Positions 49,760-58,480 of a stretch of DNA of 64,000 bases are shown here, in pieces (position 1 is the stretch's first letter; each line of letters starts with the position of its first letter). The DNA comes from Thalassotalea litorea (GTDB taxonomy: Bacteria > Pseudomonadota > Gammaproteobacteria > Enterobacterales > Alteromonadaceae), in assembly GCF_005843925.1 (NCBI RefSeq), contig NZ_VCBC01000002.1, forward strand, positions 62,001-126,000. The letters run 5' to 3'. Both the position numbers and the translations under genes were made by a program. Under the pieces are notes generated by a model. It was not told the origin of the DNA. It ran no database searches and saw only the letters and a program-made list of their open reading frames with translations.

Positions 49760-51580
49760 ATGAAAACCTTAACATCGACATTCGCCCTACTCGCATTGTC
49801 ATCCTCTTTGCAGGTCTTTGCTAACGAAGGCGATGCCCCAACGGTATTACTCTGGGGCGATACTCATCTGCATACCAATTTATCCCCAGATGCCTACGTT
49901 AACAAGAACACCAATGTCGATCCTGATACCGCTTACCGATTTGCCAAAGGCTTACCGGTAATGTCTGATGACACTAGAGCGAAAGTGAGGTTGCATACTC
50001 CCTTGGATTTTCTGGCGGTAACCGATCACGCCGAATACGCCGGTGTACCCAAAATGCTTTGGGATGGGGATGAAGAATTATCAAAAACGAAAACCGGCGC
50101 ACGTTATATCGAGATGATCAAAAATGGCAAAGGCACCGACGTATTCTTTGAATTAATTGCCGACGTTAATGCCGCTAAACCTAATATGGAATTACATAGT
50201 CAACGGGTACGGGATACGGTCTGGAAAGAAATTTACGAGGCGGCAGAAAAACATAACGAACCGGGCAAATTTACCGCCTTGATCGGTTGGGAGTGGAGTT
50301 CATTGCCTAACGGCTCCAATTTACACCGAGTCGTGTTTATGCCGGAAGATGCGTCTGTGGCGGAAAAATTTACCCCCTACAGCGCGTTTGAAAGTGACCG
50401 CCCGGAAGATTTGTGGAATTGGCTGGAAAAAACGGCGGACGAAACCGGGGCAAATTTTGTTGCGATTCCACATGGTTCCAATATATCCAATGATCTGATG
50501 TTCCAAAACGTCGACAGTGATGGGAATGCCATCACCAAAGAATACGCGAAAACCCGTATTCGCTGGGAACCCGTTATCGAAATCACCCAAATTAAAGGGG
50601 ATTCAGAAACCAAAAGCGAGCTGTCACCGGAAGATGAATTTGCCGATTTCGAAACCTATGAACACTTAATTAAAGTCGGTGGAACAGAGGAAGAAAAAGA
50701 AGCGGATCCTGCGGCAAGTTACGTGCGCAGTGCCCTTATGCGAGGATTGGAAATCGAGCAAAAAGTTGGCATCAACCCATATAAGGCGGGTCTTGTCGGT
50801 TCAACTGATGCACACACGGGCCTTGCAAGTACCGAAGAGGATAACTTCTGGGGTAAATTTTCTCTTGATTCAAAACCTGAAGGCAAAGATCTCGAAGGGG
50901 CGCCAGGCGTAACGGGTTGGGATATGTCCGCATCGGGTTTGGCTGCGGTGTGGGCTAAGGAAAATACCCGTGAAGCCATTGTCGAAGCATTTAAGCGCAA
51001 AGAAGTTTATGGTACGTCAGGACCGCGAATCAAGCTTAGAGTTTTTGCCGGCTATGACTTTAAAGATAACGATGCCGAATCTGCGGATTTAGCCAACATT
51101 GGCTATGATAAAGGCGTTCCTATGGGTAGCGATTTACCTCCTGCGGGTAAACGCGATAACCCAAAATTGTTGATCCAGGCGGTAAAAGACCCTATTGATG
51201 CAAATCTCGACCGAGTACAGGTGGTTAAAGGTTGGGTTGATGATTCCGGTAAAGCTCAAGAGAAAGTTTATAACGTCGCCTGGTCAGGTGAACGCAAACA
51301 ATCGAGCGATGGCAGCATCGAGGCAGTTGGTAATACCGTTGACATGGATACTGGGTTGTATACCAATGACATAGGTACCGAGCAGTTAACCGTTGTCTGG
51401 GAAGATGAGGATTTTGATCCTGATATGCGAGCCTTTTACTATGTCCGGGTTCTGCAGATCCCAACGCCTCGTCATACACTCTTTGATGCATTGGCGTTAG
51501 GCATTGAGCACCCTGAAGAATACGATGCGGTGATCCAAGAACGGGCCTACAGCTCACCAATTTGGTATACCCCCAAATAG
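49760..51580 (+). CDS. Secreted DUF3604 protein (PHP-like metallohydrolase fold), function unknown
   Basis: 606 residues. The signal peptide ends near FA-NEG (residue 21-22). Metal-site motifs of a PHP-like fold are visible: WGDTHLHTN (Asp34, His36, His38), VTDHAEYAG (about 87-95), IGWEWSS, IPHGSNIS (about 236-243) and GSTDAHTG (about 350-357). They imply a di- or trinuclear metal centre and a phosphoesterase or related hydrolase activity, which is an inference from the fold. The mature enzyme should be periplasmic. It starts a co-directional trio with a parvulin-like protein (199-nt gap) and a HupE/UreJ-type protein. Confidence 0.85.
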   Translation: MKTLTSTFALLALSSSLQVFANEGDAPTVLLWGDTHLHTNLSPDAYVNKNTNVDPDTAYRFAKGLPVMSDDTRAKVRLHTPLDFLAVTDHAEYAGVPKMLWDGDEELSKTKTGARYIEMIKNGKGTDVFFELIADVNAAKPNMELHSQRVRDTVWKEIYEAAEKHNEPGKFTALIGWEWSSLPNGSNLHRVVFMPEDASVAEKFTPYSAFESDRPEDLWNWLEKTADETGANFVAIPHGSNISNDLMFQNVDSDGNAITKEYAKTRIRWEPVIEITQIKGDSETKSELSPEDEFADFETYEHLIKVGGTEEEKEADPAASYVRSALMRGLEIEQKVGINPYKAGLVGSTDAHTGLASTEEDNFWGKFSLDSKPEGKDLEGAPGVTGWDMSASGLAAVWAKENTREAIVEAFKRKEVYGTSGPRIKLRVFAGYDFKDNDAESADLANIGYDKGVPMGSDLPPAGKRDNPKLLIQAVKDPIDANLDRVQVVKGWVDDSGKAQEKVYNVAWSGERKQSSDGSIEAVGNTVDMDTGLYTNDIGTEQLTVVWEDEDFDPDMRAFYYVRVLQIPTPRHTLFDALALGIEHPEEYDAVIQERAYSSPIWYTPK

Positions 51581-51779
51581 CGAGCGAGTCGACAATAAAG
51601 CCATTGGGGTTTGCTACAAGGGAGCTGTACGAACCCCAAAAGATAGTTACACCAGTGTTGCAAAAGATGCAGTAAACGCGGTTATGTTATGTCAGATTAA
51701 GTTAAATCTGGGAGGGGATATTTAGCCATCGTTGCAAGATGCCCTTCCTATATTCATCAATAAAATAACAAGGTATATG

Positions 51780-52652
51780 ATGATTTCTCAAATATTTCGC
51801 GAGCCACTGCTGCATTTCCTGCTTTTAGGAGGATTCATTTATTGGGCCTTTGAGGCGTCATCTGACGATAGCACCGACACCATATTGGTAGATAAAAAAA
51901 ATCTGCTGACCTTTATGCAGTACCGCTATCAGGCTTTTGACCCGCAACAGGCGGACAAGACATTTAACAACCTGCCCCCGGAAAAATTGCAAGCGCTTAT
52001 CAAGGAATATACCCGAGAAGAAGCATTGTATCGCCAGGCACTGTCTTTAAACCTGGACAAAAATGACTACATCATCAAAAAACGCTTAATCCAGAAAATG
52101 GAGTACATCGCTGAAGATTTTAACCTGCCTGACAATGCAGATACCCCGGATAATGAGCAAACCCTGATTGCTTACTTTAACGGACATCAACAAGATTACG
52201 TTCAGCCTGACTACATTACCTTTACTCACCAGTTTTTTTCCAATGACAGCAAAACAACATCATTATCTGCACAACAACGAGCTTTACAGGCACTGGATCA
52301 ATTAAATAATGGCGATAGTGGCTTACAAGCCATCAAACAAGATTTATTTATGTACAATCGACACTATGCAGAGCGCCCACAATCTTTGGTCGCCAGCCAT
52401 TTTGGTGATCCCTTTGCACAACAGTTATTTACCCAAACCACGGTAAATGAAGCGCTTTGGCAAGGGCCGTTTGAATCTCCTCATGGATGGCACATTGTTA
52501 AAGTGTTCAAACGCCAACCTGAAAAATATCCTGAATTTGCGGAAATAAAAGACCAGGTCAAAGAAGACTATTTACGAGAGCAACTACGTCAACAAAAACA
52601 ACAATCCATAGAAAAAATTGTCGACCAATATCAGACAAAGGTTGAACTGTGA
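51780..52652 (+). CDS. Membrane-anchored parvulin-like peptidyl-prolyl isomerase
   Basis: 290 residues from the second of two adjacent ATGs (51777 and 51780), because AAGG then has proper spacing. Residues 9-24 form a single N-terminal membrane helix. The following region is helical with SurA/PpiD-like EYTREEALYRQAL (about 79-91). A degenerate PpiC domain follows (about 140-255), with HQFF, a FGDPFAQQLF segment and the conserved end GPFESPHGWHIVKV. A long charged C-terminal helix ends the protein. It should fold or hold clients at the periplasmic face. The stop overlaps the next start (GTGA), a sign of translational coupling. Confidence 0.85.
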   Translation: MISQIFREPLLHFLLLGGFIYWAFEASSDDSTDTILVDKKNLLTFMQYRYQAFDPQQADKTFNNLPPEKLQALIKEYTREEALYRQALSLNLDKNDYIIKKRLIQKMEYIAEDFNLPDNADTPDNEQTLIAYFNGHQQDYVQPDYITFTHQFFSNDSKTTSLSAQQRALQALDQLNNGDSGLQAIKQDLFMYNRHYAERPQSLVASHFGDPFAQQLFTQTTVNEALWQGPFESPHGWHIVKVFKRQPEKYPEFAEIKDQVKEDYLREQLRQQKQQSIEKIVDQYQTKVEL

Positions 52653-53701
52653 ATCATACCTACCACCAATCAAATCTGCGTCGATATATCGCTGCTCAGC
52701 TAAAACCGCCATTGCTTTTCCTATTGGCGTTTTGGCTGATAGCGTCCGCACAAGTATTTGCCCATGAATCACGCCCCTTGTATATCAAGATTATTCAGCA
52801 CGATAAGGCCAGCTACACGCTAAACTGGCGTTCGCCACAAAGCCTGAGCTGGGACAATCAACCGAACATCTTGCCCCCGGAAAATTGCCAATTTAATCAA
52901 TCAAAGGCAAACATAACCGCTGCGGGTATTTATCAAATGCAATTACGGTGTGATGCGTTCACAGATAGTGATGTGTTTACCATTGACTACCCATTTGCCA
53001 ACCCATCAATCAGTAGCCTGATTGATATTCAATTGTTAGAGCAGTCAAAACAAACGGTGTTGTTAGGACCAGAACAGAAAACCTGGCGACTAATGTCTTC
53101 TAAAGGGTCAGATAAAAGTTGGTTTGCTTATGGCGAATTGGGGGTCAAGCATATTTGGATGGGCATCGATCATCTTTTGTTTGTCGGTTGCTTAATATTT
53201 TTTGCCCGCGGCTGGCGCAAATTATTTTGGACGATAACTGGATTTACCCTAGCCCACTCCATCACTCTTGGACTGTCCAGTCTTGATATTATCCGAGTCA
53301 ATATTATCCCTATCGAAGCGATTATTGCACTGTCGATCATATTTCTTGCGGTGGAATTAACCAAACCCAAAGACACCACCCTAACCTGGCGCTATCCGGC
53401 AATCGTGGCGATCAGTTTTGGGCTATTGCATGGGTTTGGCTTTGCGTCGGTGTTGAGCGAAATCGGTTTACCTGAACAAGATAAGATATTGAGTTTGTTG
53501 TTTTTCAATCTTGGCATTGAAGTGGGACAATTAGTGTTTATTGCGCTGATATTTGTTATCGCATGGCCCTTTAAAAACATAGCCCGTGCAAAAAAATCGA
53601 CCGAAGAGGTTGTTGATTTAAGCCGCTATTATCGAATCGCAGCTTATTTTATTGGGCCATTAGCCGCATTTTGGTTCTGGCAGCGGCTCGCACAGTTCTA
53701 A
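52649..53701 (+). CDS. HupE/UreJ-family membrane protein
   Basis: 350 residues from GTG at 52649, which overlaps the stop of the upstream gene by 4 nt. The N-terminal signal (about 20-38, ending FAHES) is followed by a periplasmic beta-rich domain (about 40-165), then six or seven membrane helices. HIWMGIDHLLF (HX5DH, about residue 169) and GLLHGFGFASV are the metal-binding motifs of HupE/UreJ nickel/cobalt permeases. The large soluble N-terminal domain marks the HupE/UreJ_2 subgroup, whose substrate is not established. It is probably coupled in function to the two genes upstream. Confidence 0.85.
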   Translation: MNHTYHQSNLRRYIAAQLKPPLLFLLAFWLIASAQVFAHESRPLYIKIIQHDKASYTLNWRSPQSLSWDNQPNILPPENCQFNQSKANITAAGIYQMQLRCDAFTDSDVFTIDYPFANPSISSLIDIQLLEQSKQTVLLGPEQKTWRLMSSKGSDKSWFAYGELGVKHIWMGIDHLLFVGCLIFFARGWRKLFWTITGFTLAHSITLGLSSLDIIRVNIIPIEAIIALSIIFLAVELTKPKDTTLTWRYPAIVAISFGLLHGFGFASVLSEIGLPEQDKILSLLFFNLGIEVGQLVFIALIFVIAWPFKNIARAKKSTEEVVDLSRYYRIAAYFIGPLAAFWFWQRLAQF

Positions 53702-53726
53702 AACACTTACTAGGATTGCTATAAGA

Positions 53727-55385
53727 CTATTCTTCAAAAACAATCGGTTGCTTCACCGAAGTTGGCAGCTTGTGTACATAATACTGCTCAATTTCATTAC
53801 GTTTGAGCTTTAATGTTGGGGTCAGAAGTTCATTCTCTGGTTTCCAGGAATGCAAACAAACCATGATGTAATCCAGCCGTTGATGACTCTCTAACTCCGC
53901 ATTTACCTGTTCCAGTAACGTTGCTAAAAGTTTGACTTGCTCAGCCTGAGATTGCGGTGCATTTTCACTCAAAACCACTAAGGCGATGGGCTGCTTCATA
54001 CCTGAACCTATCACACAGGCTTGTTCTAACGCGCTATTACTCAGCAATAATCGTTCGATCGGTACCGGTACCACATATTTGCCTTTCGCAGTTTTAAACT
54101 GCTCTTTAATCCGACCAACAATTTTATAATCGCCGTCGCCATTCAGTTCGCCTTTATCTCCGGTATGGAACCAGCCATCGGTAAAGGCTTGCTTGGTCGT
54201 TTCGGGGGCAAGGTAATACTCGGTAAATACCGCATCGCCACGGATCATGATCTCCTGTTCAGCGGAAAGCTTCATTTCAACACAGGGCAAAGCTTTGCCT
54301 ATCGTCCCGATCCGGCTTTCTTCGAATGGCAAATTGCCACAGGATAAACCTGAGGTTTCCGTCATCCCCCAACCTTCACCAATATTCATCCCAAGGCGCT
54401 GATACCATTTCAGTAACTCTTCCGATACAGGTGCCGAACCACAGCCAAACACCTGAACGTTGTCCAGGCCGAGTTTCGCACGTATTTTTTTCGCCACAAG
54501 ATTGCCGATTATCGGCAGTGATAATAATACGTTGAGTTTTTTCTGCGGCATGGCTTTGAGGATTTGCGCCTGGAACTTCACCCACAGTCGAGGCACAGAA
54601 AGAAAGAATGTTGGCTGTGCGTGCTGAACATCACTGATAAAGGTGTCCAGACTATCAATAAAGAACACTTCCAGAGGCAGTTCGTAGGCAATTCCTTCAA
54701 TGAGTCCCCGTTCAGTAATGTGCGCCAACGGCAAATAAGAAACGACCCTTTGTGGCCCGGAGTGAGCGATGCCGATGACATCAACTGCCCCTTTGGCTGC
54801 AGACGCAATGTTTTTATAGGTTATAACCACCCCTTTGGGGTTACCTGTGGTGCCTGATGTATAACAAAGCGTCATAGTATCAAGCAAATCAGGTGTCGCG
54901 ATTTGTTCCATTGGCTGATGATCAGCCAGCATCGACTCCCAGCTTTGGTTATTGCTAGCAGCAAATTCTGCAACATCCGGATACGGCATCGTAATTATTG
55001 GCAGTGTGTCGGAAAGGACTTGTTGCAAAGGCAGGTAATCATCCAGACGCCCCACAAACAATGCTTTCATATCACTATGTTCCATCACATAGCTTATGGT
55101 TTTTTCACCCGCTGTGGCGTAGATAGGTACTGACACCATTCCAGCCATCATGATCGCCAAATCGGCAATAAACCAATGGGCGCAGTTCTTGGATATGATG
55201 CCAACTCTGTCGCCAGAGTTCAGGCCAAGAGCAACCAACCCTTGTGCCATCCGTCTTGCCTGTTGCTCAACATCCGTAAAACTGTACTGCTGCCAACGCC
55301 CGGCAACGGGCTGGTTTAGAAACGTTTTATCTGGTTGCTGCTGAGCATGTTGCAAAAAGCGATGCAGGGAAGATTGATAGGCCAT
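53727..55385 (-). CDS. AMP-binding long-chain acyl-CoA synthetase
   Basis: 552 residues from the ATG at 55385, which has AAGGA 6 nt upstream; an ATG two codons earlier overlaps that site. The adenylation core has CYTSGTTGNPKG (about 170-181), GWGMTETSG (about 337-345) and the hinge region DGWFHTGDKGEL then GRIKEQFKTAKGKYV. It activates fatty acids to acyl-CoA. The C-terminal extension (EQYYVHK) resembles the FadD15/ACSBG-like group rather than classic FadD. It is convergent with the HupE-type gene, 25 nt apart, with no terminator seen. Confidence 0.92.
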   Translation of the reverse strand: MAYQSSLHRFLQHAQQQPDKTFLNQPVAGRWQQYSFTDVEQQARRMAQGLVALGLNSGDRVGIISKNCAHWFIADLAIMMAGMVSVPIYATAGEKTISYVMEHSDMKALFVGRLDDYLPLQQVLSDTLPIITMPYPDVAEFAASNNQSWESMLADHQPMEQIATPDLLDTMTLCYTSGTTGNPKGVVITYKNIASAAKGAVDVIGIAHSGPQRVVSYLPLAHITERGLIEGIAYELPLEVFFIDSLDTFISDVQHAQPTFFLSVPRLWVKFQAQILKAMPQKKLNVLLSLPIIGNLVAKKIRAKLGLDNVQVFGCGSAPVSEELLKWYQRLGMNIGEGWGMTETSGLSCGNLPFEESRIGTIGKALPCVEMKLSAEQEIMIRGDAVFTEYYLAPETTKQAFTDGWFHTGDKGELNGDGDYKIVGRIKEQFKTAKGKYVVPVPIERLLLSNSALEQACVIGSGMKQPIALVVLSENAPQSQAEQVKLLATLLEQVNAELESHQRLDYIMVCLHSWKPENELLTPTLKLKRNEIEQYYVHKLPTSVKQPIVFEE

Positions 55386-55984
55386 TGGCATTCCTTCAGA
55401 TGAATTTTTATTAAGTATATAAACAACATACTCTTAATGCAGGGTGTTAGACAAGACCGACCATAGGAAAAGGCGCTGGATTGCGAGCCTTAGTTCATTC
55501 ACAAAAACAGGGTTTTCTAATGGCTTAGATATTACGCAGTCATTTAAGCATGATGTCCAGCAATACACTCAACACGCTAAAAAACGTTTTATTTACACTC
55601 GCCTAACCAAGCGTCGAGTTGCAACGAACTTGCCGAATATCAAGCAGTCAGTTCCGTATTCAACAGGACACCGTTAAGGTGTGCTAGCTAGTAAGAATAG
55701 TCGATGATAATTACAAAAGTAGGATTAATCCGTTCCGATATTTTAATAACAGCAAACAGGCATTGAATCGCGTAGGAAAAGCATAAAGTTTAGAGACAAA
55801 CTATTGTATTCCTGCAGTATTCTATTCCTGCAGTATTTTAGTGGGCTTATAAAATATGAAAAGTAACTTTACCAGAACAGCGATGTTCAAAGCGTTGGCG
55901 CAGGTTGAAGCTAGGGGCGGCTTTATTGAGTCAATGCGTTTTGTTCGAAATAGTTGGTCTCCCTTTCCTCCTGAAAATGCGATC
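55386..55984. other. Intergenic gap between acyl-CoA synthetase and cold-shock genes
   Basis: About 600 bp, with no gene I can support. Frames of 77 codons (55444) and 65 codons (55856) lack ribosome binding sites, and the second runs through the csp terminator. A 16-bp tandem repeat is at 55807-55838. The synthetase promoter should lie at the left end. Confidence 0.4.
55807..55838. repeat. Two tandem copies of a 16-bp unit
   Basis: TATTCCTGCAGTATTC (55807-55822) and TATTCCTGCAGTATTT (55823-55838) differ at one base. Confidence 0.8.
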
Positions 55985-56012
55985 AAAAAAGGCAGCCGTA
56001 GCTGCCTTTTTT
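55985..56012 (-). terminator. Terminator of the cold-shock gene
   Basis: AAAAAAGGCAGC / GCTGCCTTTTTT around CGTA, 13 nt after the stop; usable from both strands. Confidence 0.93.
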
Positions 56013-56025
56013 CAGAATTTTTTGC

Positions 56026-56235
56026 TTACAACGCTTTAACGTTATCCGCTTGAGGACCTTTTTGACCTTGAGATACTTCAAACTCAACCTGTTGACCTTC
56101 AACAAGAGTTTTACGACCAGTACCTTGGATAGCGCGGAAGTGAACGAAAACGTCCGGACCTTCAGATTGCTCGATAAATCCAAAACCTTTATCGTCGTTA
56201 AACCATTTTACTTGACCTGTGCGAACATCAGACAT
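56026..56235 (-). CDS. Cold-shock-domain protein (CspA family)
   Basis: 69 residues, one cold-shock domain. RNP1 KGFGFI (16-21) and RNP2 VFVHF (29-33) are intact. It binds single-stranded RNA and DNA and melts structure in mRNA. The sequence is nearer to the constitutive CspC/CspE kind or the stress-induced paralogues than to any one I can name. The 470-nt upstream gap allows the long 5' leader common for csp genes. Confidence 0.95.
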   Translation of the reverse strand: MSDVRTGQVKWFNDDKGFGFIEQSEGPDVFVHFRAIQGTGRKTLVEGQQVEFEVSQGQKGPQADNVKAL

Positions 56236-56709
56236 ATGTGTATTCCTAAATTTCTAAATTAATGTTACAGGCTCCAATGAAGGAGCTTCCTAGCTTATTG
56301 ATGTATCTGTTTAATATGTCGAGATGTATGTACTACTTAGAACGATAAAACCGAGATAAAACGTATAGCATTTTCAAGCTTGCCTTTTCAGTATACAGCT
56401 TTTAAAAACCTACACAAGGAAATAGCGCATGAAACTTGAGGGAAATTGTTGATTTCATTGACTTGTCATTAAATTGTAACAAACAAATTGTGCTCGATTT
56501 CCGTCGATTTTGGACATTTTTTTCCGTTTTATATTGTTAGAAAATGAAGGAAATTCTTTTTCATCAAATAAGCACTCATCATGGCGCCATCATGGTGCCG
56601 CCTTTGCCAAAAAAATCCCTGCATAAATTGCACTACACTGGGTTCAAGCAATGTCCGGTATTGATTGTCGGCATAGCTTCATCTTAATCAATAAGGAGAT
56701 AGGAACAAT
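56236..56709. other. Divergent intergenic gap, cold-shock gene and small unknown gene
   Basis: 474 bp, AT-rich. It should contain the csp leader and promoter on the minus strand. GGCTCC / GGAGCT arms near 56270-56289 form a small hairpin close to the csp start. A tandem 11-bp pair, ATCATGGCGCC and ATCATGGTGCC, is at 56578-56599. No further gene is seen. Confidence 0.4.
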
Positions 56710-57096
56710 ATGGATATCCAAAAACCGTTACAAACCCTGGCCTGCCTCGCCCGCGGCGTCGACCCCATTTCAAAGCAGGCGTTTGCGAAAGATTCGCCTT
56801 ACAATCACCCACAAGTTATTCGCGATTTATTTAGCTGTGTCGATTACATTAATGACCGAGCAAAACGAATAAGAATGACTCCGGAGCAAATCAAACAGAA
56901 AAATATTGATAAGGGTTTGCCGGTTAATTGCGGTATGCCCTGGACACCGGACCTAAAACACCAACTTGCCGAGCAATTTCGGCAAGGACTTTCCGTGAAA
57001 GATTTGGCAACCAAGTTTCAACGGACCAATGCTTCAATCAATGCTGAACTCAAGCGTCAGGGACTAATAACAGAAGGTGCAATGCCTGAATTTTAA
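56710..57096 (+). CDS. Small conserved-looking protein with a C-terminal helix-turn-helix-like region
   Basis: 128 residues. AAGGAG and AGGA precede the ATG at suitable distances. The N-terminal part (about 1-55) contains PITKQAF-like and HPQVIRDLFSCVDYI segments. The C-terminal part (about 80-120), TPDLKHQLAEQFRQGLSVKDL followed by ATKFQRTNASINAELKRQG, has the look of a sigma-factor-like or transposase-like helix-turn-helix with HTH-type Ser/Thr-Asn contacts. It may bind DNA. I do not recognise the family with certainty. Convergent with truC, 16 nt apart. Confidence 0.75.
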   Translation: MDIQKPLQTLACLARGVDPISKQAFAKDSPYNHPQVIRDLFSCVDYINDRAKRIRMTPEQIKQKNIDKGLPVNCGMPWTPDLKHQLAEQFRQGLSVKDLATKFQRTNASINAELKRQGLITEGAMPEF

Positions 57097-57112
57097 ACTG
57101 ATTGGTACGCAG

Positions 57113-57925
57113 CTACCTGCAAATATCCGGGCAACCGTCATCTGGGTTTTGCCATTGCAACGAAGTCAATACATGCTGCCACTGGTCATCCAATGGTGCC
57201 CGGATATTTACCCTTTGCCTGGTTACAGGATGAACAAACTCAAGTTGCCAGGCATGGAGCATCAGACGGCGAAAACCGAAATGTTCACCAAAAAAGGGGT
57301 TTTGCTTGTTATCACCATAGTTAATATCGCCCAACATAGGATGCCTTAAATGAGCCATATGACGTCTCAGTTGATGGCGACGTCCGGTTTTCGGCTTTAA
57401 TTTAACCAAAGAATAGCGAACCGTTGGAAACTTACCCAAAGCAATCGGTAAAGTCGCCTGGGCGAGGGTTTCATAACCACTAACGGCTTGCTGTGCCGGT
57501 TTATTTTCACTGACAAATTTATCACCCAATTTGTCCAGTTTCTCTTTTAATGGATAATCAATTATCCCGCCCTCTGGCGTAAATCCCCGACATATGGAGA
57601 TATAAGTTTTGTGGATGCGATTTTCACTAAATTGTTCACCCATGATCCTGGCGACCTCTTTCGACAAGGCAAAAAGCAACACCCCAGAGGTCGGCCTGTC
57701 GAGGCGGTGCAAAGGATACACGTATTGTCCTATCTGATCGCGTACCAGCTGTAATGCGAAGTATTTTTCATGCCGGTCCAGATATGAGCGATGCACGAAT
57801 AATCCGGCGGGTTTATGTACCGCCACCAGGTGCTCATCCTGATAAAGAATATCTAACACCGGTGCTTGTTCGGTTAATTCGTCTGGAATGTCGAAACCGC
57901 AGGTGTCTATTTTGTCATGTGTCAT
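57113..57925 (-). CDS. truC: tRNA pseudouridine(65) synthase TruC
   Basis: 270 residues. It isomerises U65 in tRNA-Ile and tRNA-Asp. The RluA-family catalytic motif is LHRLDRPTSG with Asp76. The later KPKTGRRHQLRRHMAHLRHP (about residues 185-204) is the conserved RNA-binding/active-site strand. It sits 3 nt after yqcC on the same strand, the same pair as yqcC-truC (yqcB) in E. coli. Confidence 0.94.
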   Translation of the reverse strand: MTHDKIDTCGFDIPDELTEQAPVLDILYQDEHLVAVHKPAGLFVHRSYLDRHEKYFALQLVRDQIGQYVYPLHRLDRPTSGVLLFALSKEVARIMGEQFSENRIHKTYISICRGFTPEGGIIDYPLKEKLDKLGDKFVSENKPAQQAVSGYETLAQATLPIALGKFPTVRYSLVKLKPKTGRRHQLRRHMAHLRHPMLGDINYGDNKQNPFFGEHFGFRRLMLHAWQLEFVHPVTRQRVNIRAPLDDQWQHVLTSLQWQNPDDGCPDICR

Positions 57926-57928
57926 AGG

Positions 57929-58279
57929 TTAAGACTGGCAATAGTAAGTTTGCTGGCGCTGGCCGGACAGTAATTCATCAATGTCGGCGATAAGGTTTAT
58001 CAATACAGAGATATCGTCACCATAACGTTTAAACGATTCCTCCGCCATGGGACATAAAGATATTTGATTTGGCAGAGGCTGATTTTCAGCAAGCATCTGT
58101 GAAATCTTTGGAATGAATACAAACTGAAGCCACTGCTCAAACGTTAACGTGTCTACACAAAAGGGTTGTGTAGATAACAGCAACTCTGGATTGAGTGCAT
58201 TTTGTTGCCACAGGGACAGTGCCTGCAATTCATTTTGTAAACGGCTTAATAAATTGGCCAATTGCTGGTTTTTATTCAT
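57929..58279 (-). CDS. yqcC: YqcC-family protein
   Basis: 116 residues, all-helical in appearance. It has the family pattern LLSRLQNELQALSLWQ (about 8-23), STQPFCVDTLTFEQWLQFVF (about 36-55) and PKISQMLAENQPLP. Function unknown; the gene is tightly linked to truC (3-nt gap), which suggests a role connected with tRNA modification. Three 11-bp repeats lie directly upstream of its start and displace the usual ribosome binding site. Confidence 0.92.
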   Translation of the reverse strand: MNKNQQLANLLSRLQNELQALSLWQQNALNPELLLSTQPFCVDTLTFEQWLQFVFIPKISQMLAENQPLPNQISLCPMAEESFKRYGDDISVLINLIADIDELLSGQRQQTYYCQS

Positions 58280-58285
58280 TACTGT

Positions 58286-58318
58286 TTCATCACAACTTCA
58301 TCACAACTTCATCACAAC
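58286..58318. repeat. Three perfect tandem copies of an 11-bp unit
   Basis: TTCATCACAAC repeated three times without change, 7 nt upstream of the yqcC start codon (minus-strand unit GTTGTGATGAA). Confidence 0.95.
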
Positions 58319-58480
58319 TGCACGAAAGGATCGATTGAGGTTAATTATAACTGGCCGTCGTGCGGATGAGCAACAATATCGAGGCTCGCCGAGGAAATTA
58401 CCGGGTGTATTCAAACCCGGTAATTGTTATAATCGCGGCCACGATTATTGAATTCCACACGGTTTTAAACGTCCTAAGTT

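Noticed and set aside
55444-55677. 77-codon open frame in the gap after the acyl-CoA synthetase
   Set aside because: No ribosome binding site, no recognisable protein features, and unbiased composition.
55856-56053. 65-codon open frame upstream of the cold-shock gene (plus strand)
   Set aside because: No ribosome binding site, and its last third translates the csp terminator and the antisense of csp.
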